Part shown: one piece after another, positions 58,017 to 64,000 of the stretch
Position numbering within the stretch: position 1 is the first letter of the stretch
Layout: each line of letters opens with the position of its first letter
Source of the DNA: Diphasiastrum complanatum
Lineage: Eukaryota > Streptophyta > Lycopodiopsida > Lycopodiales > Lycopodiaceae
Reading direction: 5' to 3'
NCBI GenBank assembly: GCA_029204225.1
Contig: CM055105.1
Span: 11,052,806-11,116,805, forward strand
DNA: 64,000 nt
Translations under genes and position numbers: made by a program
The notes under the pieces: model-generated
What the model was told of the DNA's origin: nothing
Databases searched by the model: none
The model's input: only the letters and a program-made list of their open reading frames with translations

Positions 58017-58371
58017 AGCCAACCCCACCTGCCCAAGCATTGAATCCACATGGAAGCACTCTAACTGATCATGCCAATTCCCCATGCATGTCCACTGCAT
58101 GTAGGTACCCCTAACCCATAATAGTCAAGACGCATGCATAAGCACAGTGCATTACATCTTATCCCATACTAGGATGCAACACACATGCCTATACCGCATG
58201 CGGGAGTGACCCCATGGTCCTATTCGACTATTGTCCAGATTAGGCCTGGCCCCTACATCCAAGACAGCTCCTAATGGTCCAAACGCCCATTAGGGCCATA
58301 ACAATGTGACTTTCACAAAGCACAAGACTCACAAACATGATTGATGCTACTTAAGGATCTTGGTATACTAA
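58017..58371. other. Sequence downstream of the orphan promoter, non-coding
   Basis: No frame of useful length is present. Repeated GCATGC/CATGCA-type phrases (RY-like elements) occur at about 58082-58200. It may be the 5' UTR of a lost gene or retroelement. Confidence 0.4.
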
Positions 58372-59520
58372 TCACAATTGCTTCTTAACCATTACTTCCA
58401 ATGACTTAAGGTTGAGGTGCCCCATCCTTTTATGCCAAACCACTTGAATAGGTATTTGCTCACTTGCGATACATCCAACTTGGTTAGCAATAACACAAGC
58501 ATCTAGTTTGAACAACTTCCCTTGTCTTTTACCTTTTTCAATCAAGACATCCTTCCTTCTGATCATGCAAGCATCTCCATCAAACTCAATTTTGAAACCT
58601 TTACTTAGCAATTGACCCACACTAAGTAAATTCTTGGTAATGGAAGGTACGAACTCCTATTTGTAGAGAGAGAAATAGGAATTGTGCCAATCCGTTTGAT
58701 TGCACACTCACCATCATTGCCCATGTAGATCACCCTCTTATCATCTTCCTATGGCAACAAAGAAGTGAAGTACTCTTTGTGAAAAGTCATGTGTGAGCTT
58801 GCACCACTATCAATCCACCATGGATCTAGATCTCCATCATTATCAAGCATACATGAAGACATCACAAAAGCATCATCATATGAGTTTTGAACATCCATCT
58901 TCATCATGAGTAAGATTAACTTGCTTGTCTCCTTGATCTCTCTTCTTCTTGTAGCACTCACTTGCAAAGTGTCCTTTGATGCCACAATAGAAGCACTTTA
59001 GCTTTGACCTATCTTTCTTTTTGCCATTTGAAGAAGCCTTCCCTTGATCTTGCCCTTTAGACCACTTACTTTTGTTTTTTCCCTTGAATTTGCCCTTGAT
59101 GAACATAGCCTCCTCTCCAACTCAATGAGATGTTGATGAAGGTCCACCACTTGCTTGAAGCCTATATTCTTCATTAATCAAGATCTCTTGTAGATAAATC
59201 AAATTTGGCAAAGTTCTTTTAATGGCAAAACTTTGTACAATGTTAGCATGCGCATCCAACAAACCATTAAGAATAACTTGAACAAGTTGTCCTTCGTTGA
59301 TGCACATCAATGCAAAATAACTCATCATTCAAAGGCTTCACTCTCAAAACAAAAATATTTTGGACTCTCTTCACTCTTTTGCAAACTTTGAAAGATTTGT
59401 CTTCTTAGACTCAACACTCTAGAAGTAGACTTGGATTCATAAAGCTTCTTTAATGAATCCCAAGCATCCTTTGATGAAGTACTCTTTTAACTTGAGAAGT
59501 TCATTGGTAATATTCATCTT
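58372..59520 (-). pseudogene. Ty1/copia gag-protease-pre-integrase fragment (element D)
   Basis: Minus strand, from right to left: gag (59520-59122, with frame breaks), a Lys-rich linker, a CCHC knuckle (CFYCGIKGHFASEC, near 58960-59000), protease WWIDSGASSHMT near 58790-58825, then a GAG-pre-integrase segment with VWHKRMGHLNLKSL near 58405-58450. Integrase core, RT and RNase H are absent. Separate frames at 59328, 59106, 58985 and 58620 show frameshifts. The right end at 59520 abuts the start of a plus-strand element. Confidence 0.8.
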
Positions 59521-59771
59521 GTGAAGAATAAAAAGCTATTCAACTTGACTATAGGGGTTGATGAAGATTTTTATCATACATGTACATTTACAAGATGTAA
59601 ATATCATTCTCTACCATGTAGAAACTCGAGCTATGTGAGCTAGATCTCACATTTTTAGTTGAAATTTTTCAATAGGTTGGATCAACATCCAAGTTAGATC
59701 CTAGATTGAAACAGTAGCAACACATTCAATTCCATTCTTTGTTGTCCAGTTTAGAAGGAGTCTTCACATTC
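59521..59771. other. Junction and leader before the plus-strand copia derivative
   Basis: The segment begins TGTGAAGAAT, the same ten bases as the 3' LTR start at 63462, then differs. No PBS is visible, so the 5' LTR and primer site seem lost or decayed. Confidence 0.35.
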
Positions 59772-60533
59772 ATGGCATCTATAGGAGATTTTTTCTTTGA
59801 AGCTAGTGAGAGACTAGATACCTCCAACTATTCAGTTTGGAAGGATGGAATAGAATCTTTATTGGTTCTTTATGGTGTAATGGACATAGTATTAGGAATT
59901 GAAGTTGAACCTGAAGCTTATGATGAGGCTCAAAGGTTCAAGAAAAGAGCAAGAATTGCTCTTCATATTATTAAGATAAACATCTCTGATGAGATGTTAA
60001 GAGAAAGCAATTCTTGCACATCAGCCAAGCAGGCTTGGGAAACCCTTAGAAAACTTTTTGAAGCAAAGATCACATCAAGACTTCTTACTCTTAGAAATCC
60101 TATCTTTTCTAGTTTTCAAAGAGTTGATGAAAGTGCTTCATTTGTAATGAGAGCTAAAGATCTTCACAGAGAGATAGCATGCATAGGAGATGATACTCCA
60201 AAGAATAGTGAACTCATTCAAGCAGTCCTTAATGGACTTAGAGAAGAGTATACAAATATTGTGCAAACTTATGCTATCATGGAGGAGCTACCAACTTTGG
60301 AGGCTCTTCATGATGTTCTTATTGCTAAAGAAAGCATGCAAAAGAACAAGTTGTTGAAGATCAACACACTTTCAAGGAAGGATGGCGGTTATGGCAAAGC
60401 TCACTTTTCCAAGGACAAGTCAAGAGGGAGGAGCAAGAACAAATTTTCTCAAGCCTTCACCAAGGAAAAATCAAAGGACAAAGACTATGGAGTAGAAGAT
60501 GATTCAACTCATTCTTCTATTTTCAAGAAGTAG
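59772..60533 (+). CDS. Ty1/copia gag, intact frame (element E)
   Basis: From ATG 59772 a 253-residue frame encodes copia gag: TSNYSVWKDGIESLLVLYGV, KKRARIALHIIKINISDEML, SAKQAWETLRKLFEAKITSR, then a basic C-terminus (SKDKSRGRSKNKFSQ). No zinc knuckle is present, although related elements in this window have one. Gag ends in TAG at 60531-60533 and protease resumes in the same frame after about 66 bp, so a stop separates them. Gag would form the RNA-packaging particle. Confidence 0.75.
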   Translation: MASIGDFFFEASERLDTSNYSVWKDGIESLLVLYGVMDIVLGIEVEPEAYDEAQRFKKRARIALHIIKINISDEMLRESNSCTSAKQAWETLRKLFEAKITSRLLTLRNPIFSSFQRVDESASFVMRAKDLHREIACIGDDTPKNSELIQAVLNGLREEYTNIVQTYAIMEELPTLEALHDVLIAKESMQKNKLLKINTLSRKDGGYGKAHFSKDKSRGRSKNKFSQAFTKEKSKDKDYGVEDDSTHSSIFKK

Positions 60534-60599
60534 ACTCAAGAAGATCAAGCCAATTTTACCATAGAAGACTCACATGCAAGTGAAGGAGAAGCATCTCTC

Positions 60600-61094
60600 A
60601 TGATGTCTAGTTTCTCCTCTACTCCTTTTAAAGATGTATCTTGGTATATTGATAGTGGCGCACCATCACACATGAGTAGCACCAAGAGTTCTTTTGTTTC
60701 AATTGAATTTTGTCAAGAAGTTAGAGAATCAATGTACACTACTATTGGTGATACATGTTCTATTGAAGGAGTTGGATGTATATCCCTAAATCTTGCATCT
60801 TCAATGAATTTTACACTTTTCAATGTACTTTATGTTCCTAATCTCACAAAGAATATGATTAGTGTTGGAAGGTTATTTGACAATGGTTTTGAAGTGGAAT
60901 TCAATGTCAATAGTTGTTTTATTAAGAAAGGTGATGAGATCCTAGCAAGTAGATCAGGATATATGTTTCCAAGGAGGAAGTATGGCATAGGAAGTTGGAT
61001 AATACCAATTTCAGATCTCTGTCTATTATGGTTAAGGAGATCAAGCCAAGAGAGGCTTGTTCTATGGCAAAATAACATGTGGATCCATATTTGA
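60600..61094 (+). pseudogene. Ty1/copia protease and start of pre-integrase region (element E)
   Basis: The frame encodes WYIDSGAPSHM (60642-60674) with the DSGA active site, then GVGCISLNL, LFNVLYVPNLTKNMISVGRL and GFEVEFN, typical of the copia protease-to-pre-integrase region. It then frameshifts. No HLGH-type pre-integrase motif is intact. Confidence 0.75.
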
Positions 61095-61327
61095 TATCTT
61101 CTACCAAGACAAAACATCCTTTGGAATTGGAACATCTGGATGTTCACCTTTCTTCATCTAAAAGCAAGGAAGATGTCTCTTATTTTTCCAATCTTATTGA
61201 TGTTTTCACAAGTAGCCAATGGCTATGTCTTGTTTCTTCAAGTTTTATGGTGCATGTGTATGTTCCATTATGCAAAACTTTGTGGAGTTATGGAGCTATC
61301 GGAAGAAATGCACTATATGGATTCTAG
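61079..61327 (+). pseudogene. Copia integrase N-terminal remnant (element E)
   Basis: The frame encodes LEHLDVHLSSSKSKEDVSYF, then NLIDVFTSSQWLCLVSSSF. It is collinear with the integrase start of copia elements (a D-V-x-x-P run, YFVTFIDDFSRK-type), but both catalytic aspartate surroundings are altered. Confidence 0.5.
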
Positions 61328-61348
61328 TTCAACTATAAGCCTAAGGTT

Positions 61349-61723
61349 GTGTACCTTAGTGTTCTTGAAGGTTATTGCTTTGCATGTGTTTTCTTGGATG
61401 CAGGGAAGGATGGTGATCCAAGTTTATGGATCATGGTTGAATGCTTATCCACCAAGGAAGGCTACAAAGCCTTTATACTCTCTATCTCAAAGGTGTTTGA
61501 GCATGGAGATGTTATTGTTTATGAAGATCTATTTTCAATCTTGGAAGGGGCTGAGAGCACAATGTCTCTATTTGTATCAAAAGTTCATTCTATGGAGAAA
61601 AGCCAACTTATGATGGGGTCGAGGTTTGAGGAGGAGTATCCTCAACCAGTATTTCAAGGAGATCTTCATCATTGTACAAGGCCGAGTCCTTGTTGTTCTT
61701 ATTTTATGGAAAATAAAGAATAA
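61349..61723 (+). other. Open frame of unknown origin inside copia element E
   Basis: 124 open codons (VLEGYCFACVFLDAGKDGDP, YKAFILSISKVFEHGDVIVY, SILEGAESTMSLFVSKVHSM) lie where integrase core would be expected but do not resemble it. This may be captured host sequence or a rapidly changed region. No function is proposed. Confidence 0.4.
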
Positions 61724-62801
61724 GTGAAGGTGGTATTCATTCTATTGTACTCACCTATGTTTCTCTTTCTTTAGTTGATGTATTATCTTGCTTAGTTGGA
61801 AAAGCAAGCGATATGCCAAGAAACTTGGAGCATAAATAGATCATCCTGACAAAGGATAGCTAGAATGGAGAAATGTGCACCAGCATGGTCAAAAGCCCAA
61901 GGTATCCATAAGACCCATGAGTGAGAAGTAGCAATGGCACACGGTACCCTCAAGGCCCATATCACGAGAAGAGATGCATGCCAAAAGCTCCAGAAGGTCC
62001 AAGAAATCAATGCACTATCTAAAAAGACATGATGCATGAAAACAATGGTAACAAATCTAGAAAAATAGTAGCAACAAATCTAGAAATAGTAGATGCCCCA
62101 ATGAAAAACTGTATTCGAAATTCTCATCTAGAAAGACCTCATATGGACATACCAATCCATCATAGGATGCAGCAAAAACAGATGGAGAATCAAATGACCC
62201 ATTGAAACTAGCCGCAAGTGTAGTCCCAAAGTGCACACTAGGCGCACAAGTGAGGAATAGAAGAAATGCATGTGAACAAGGAACAGAAGCTGCAACATCA
62301 GTAGCAAGCATTTGAGCAATATCCACATGTAGTTGAGAAGGAGTATCAAAGCAGATATGAGCAACACCGAAATGTATGGTGGCAAAATTCCCAAAAGCTA
62401 TTCAAGAGAGGAGAAGGGACTCTCTCAAGGTACTGTGATGGTCTCAGAACACCAGAACAAAGTGGCAACTCAACATCAGAGACCAAGCGATATGGAGCAA
62501 CCCGAAATGACTGGGAATCTGAAGATCATCCGAACAAACAGTAGCTGGAATGGAGGCAATAGCCCAAGACATCAGAATATGCCAAGCCTGACAATGAGCA
62601 ACAATCCAAGGAACAGATAGAGAGCCACATGCATAATCATAGAGATATATGCACCAGACATTCAGTAATATGGAAAAACATGCTGAACACATAAAAAGAC
62701 TACACAATGAGCCTTCGGCAAGCTGTGAATAAACTACTTTCCAATGATCAACTAGAATTCTCCTAGAGTATCAATGCCAACAAGTGAGTGTGTAACTGCC
62801 T
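61724..62801. other. Non-coding insert replacing integrase core in element E
   Basis: About 1.1 kb without recognisable copia protein on either strand separates the integrase start from its C-terminal segment. It contains CCAAG/ATCCACA-rich phrases but no terminal repeats that I can define. Confidence 0.4.
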
Positions 62802-63251
62802 TTGGAAATCTTTGTGTCCACATGCTTTGTGCATGATCATTCCAATGTAAGGACCAAAGATTATCCTATTTCAATGATAGAAATAATGGTAGTGTTTTGC
62901 TCTTCAAGTAGAGATTGTAGAATCTACTTGTTTTCAACCAAAGAATTTGTCAATGGTGGAAATGTGATCTTTCAAGAGTGGAAGATTTGTAAACTTGAAG
63001 AAGGACCTTTGGATCAACACCTTATTCAATTCATTGATGGTTTGGAGTCAAGTCAAGTGGAGGATCAAGCTCAAGACCTGAGGACTCCAAGAAGAACCTT
63101 GAGTATCAAGATGGAGCCATCAAGGCTCAATCATATGGATCAAGCAAGGCAAGTTGTCTTTGGCAACATTATTTATGCACTTAATATTTTAATTGACGTA
63201 TCTTCAAGTGCACAAAATGCCTTGGAATCCATGGCTTGGCATGATGTTTAG
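62802..63251 (+). pseudogene. Copia integrase C-terminal segment (element E)
   Basis: The frame encodes CFVHDHSNVRTKDYP, FSTKEFVNGGNVIFQEWK and a tail with LRTPRRTLSIKMEP. This matches the GKLxP/chromo-like C-terminal end of copia integrases, where a CFVH-x-x-x-x-x-R-x-K-L-D-P run precedes a V-S-R-D-V-x-F-x-E run. RT and RNase H, which normally follow over about 2.5 kb, are missing: only about 210 bp separate this frame from the PPT. Confidence 0.6.
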
Positions 63252-63450
63252 TTTTGAAGTGTGCTACATGTATATAGACACATTTATGGAACATCTTGTA
63301 AGGGATCCTCTAAGAGGTGGTGAAAGATCTTTCATGGACATCATTCTCTATTGGAGTCTCAAAAGTGCCTTGTTTGTAGCTGGATTGTTTAGACACTTCT
63401 AAAAACTCTCATTCATCTATCAAGAGAGTTGTAAATAGATCAAGCTAAAT

Positions 63451-63461
63451 TTGAGGAGGAG
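63451..63461 (+). other. PPT of copia element E
   Basis: TTGAGGAGGAG sits directly before TGTGAAG, the usual copia PPT/3'-LTR junction. Confidence 0.8.
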
Positions 63462-64000
63462 TGTGAAGAATTGCCAAAAATTGGCAAATCTAGCTTGATC
63501 AAAAACCATGTAGAACATTGTAAATATTGTGTATAATTGGATTCCACACATGTAAGGCCAAGATGCCACGTGGAAGCCCACTCCTAATGTAGGTTAGGTC
63601 AAGTCAAGAGAGTTGGCCATGTCTATTTGGTGGTCATCCCTACTTTATAGGTCCTACACCTAAGTTTAAGGTGAAAATTTGACCAACTAGCTACCTACCA
63701 AGCATAACTCTAGGATCTAGGCTAGGGTTTCATTTTAGGGCAAGAAGGGTGAGTTAACTTCCTTATTCCATGCTGGAAATCCACCTAACTTCAAGAAGGA
63801 AGTTGAATGTGCTATGTATTCCCTCTCTCCATAGTGAGATAGAAAATTTTTGGAGCTCATTGGCAATCTCAAGCTAGTTCACTATGTACATTGAGTTTTT
63901 GTGATCCAAATGAAATCAAATCGATTTCTACTTGTTTCTCAGGTTGAAGGTCATACTACAGCCTGTAGTACACACGTGTGGGCTCGGATTTCAATGTTTA
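63462..64000 (+). mobile_element. 3' LTR of copia element E, running off the window
   Basis: The LTR starts TGTGAAGAATTG right after the PPT. A perfect dyad TTGCCAAAAATTGGCAA lies at 63471-63487, and a TATA-like TACTTTATAG at 63641-63650. CACACGTGTG occurs near 63970. The LTR end (CA) is probably beyond the window. Confidence 0.75.

Noticed and set aside
61724-62801. Copia RT/RNase H on either strand in this interval
   Set aside because: No YVDD-type box, RNase H DAD or conserved flanking motif could be found in any frame.

Overview
The window is nuclear DNA of a land plant. The evidence is a complete six-exon COBRA-family wall gene, retroelements primed by plant initiator tRNA-Met (PBS TGGTATCAGAGCC), Ty1/copia and Ty3/gypsy coding remnants, and long GA/CT microsatellites. 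The repeat load and a methyltransferase-like gene with bacterial-type motifs would suit a non-seed plant (fern, lycophyte or bryophyte), but that placement is inference. Nothing indicates a bacterial or organellar origin.

Layout. (1) 1-17,826: a head-to-tail array of a 2,774-bp unit, nearly identical from copy to copy. I read each unit as a non-autonomous LTR retrotransposon: an LTR of about 1.64 kb, a PBS 2 bp after the LTR end, about 1.1 kb of non-coding internal sequence, a purine tract, then the next shared LTR. The array runs off the left edge. (2) 17,827-31,415: five and a half older, diverged units of about 2.0-2.6 kb that all share one deletion removing the PBS. (3) 31,416-35,160: a decayed Ty3/gypsy copy (gag knuckles, protease, RT, RNase H; no integrase seen). 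(4) 35,160-35,660: CT tracts bounded by an inverted repeat; then a 130-bp nested palindrome at 35,805-35,934. (5) 36,142-40,543: a multi-exon host-like locus whose last exons carry motifs of amino-methyltransferases of DNA. (6) 40,605-43,186: two nested minus-strand copia fragments. (7) 43,187-44,719: a dispersed relative of the array element that keeps its PBS. (8) 45,507-47,631 (minus): the intact COBRA-like gene. (9) 49,145-51,852: a DNA transposon with short terminal inverted repeats, palindromic subterminal repeats and a spliced gene. (10) 53,100-64,000: a mosaic of CACTA-like, SET-like and copia fragments, with an apparently orphan G-box/TATA promoter at 57,871-58,010. A plus-strand copia derivative ends at a clear PPT and 3' LTR start at 63,462.

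How it works together. Only the COBRA-like gene looks fully functional: every exon join keeps frame, and the signal peptide, CCVS motif and GPI tail are all present. The methyltransferase-like locus could be a gene or a recent pseudogene. The rest is transposable elements and tandem repeats. The best candidate for something undescribed is the LTR-element satellite at 1-31 kb, which seems to have changed from retrotransposition to tandem amplification. Second is the methyltransferase-like locus. Boundaries given as approximate come from comparing copies inside the window; no alignment or database search was run.
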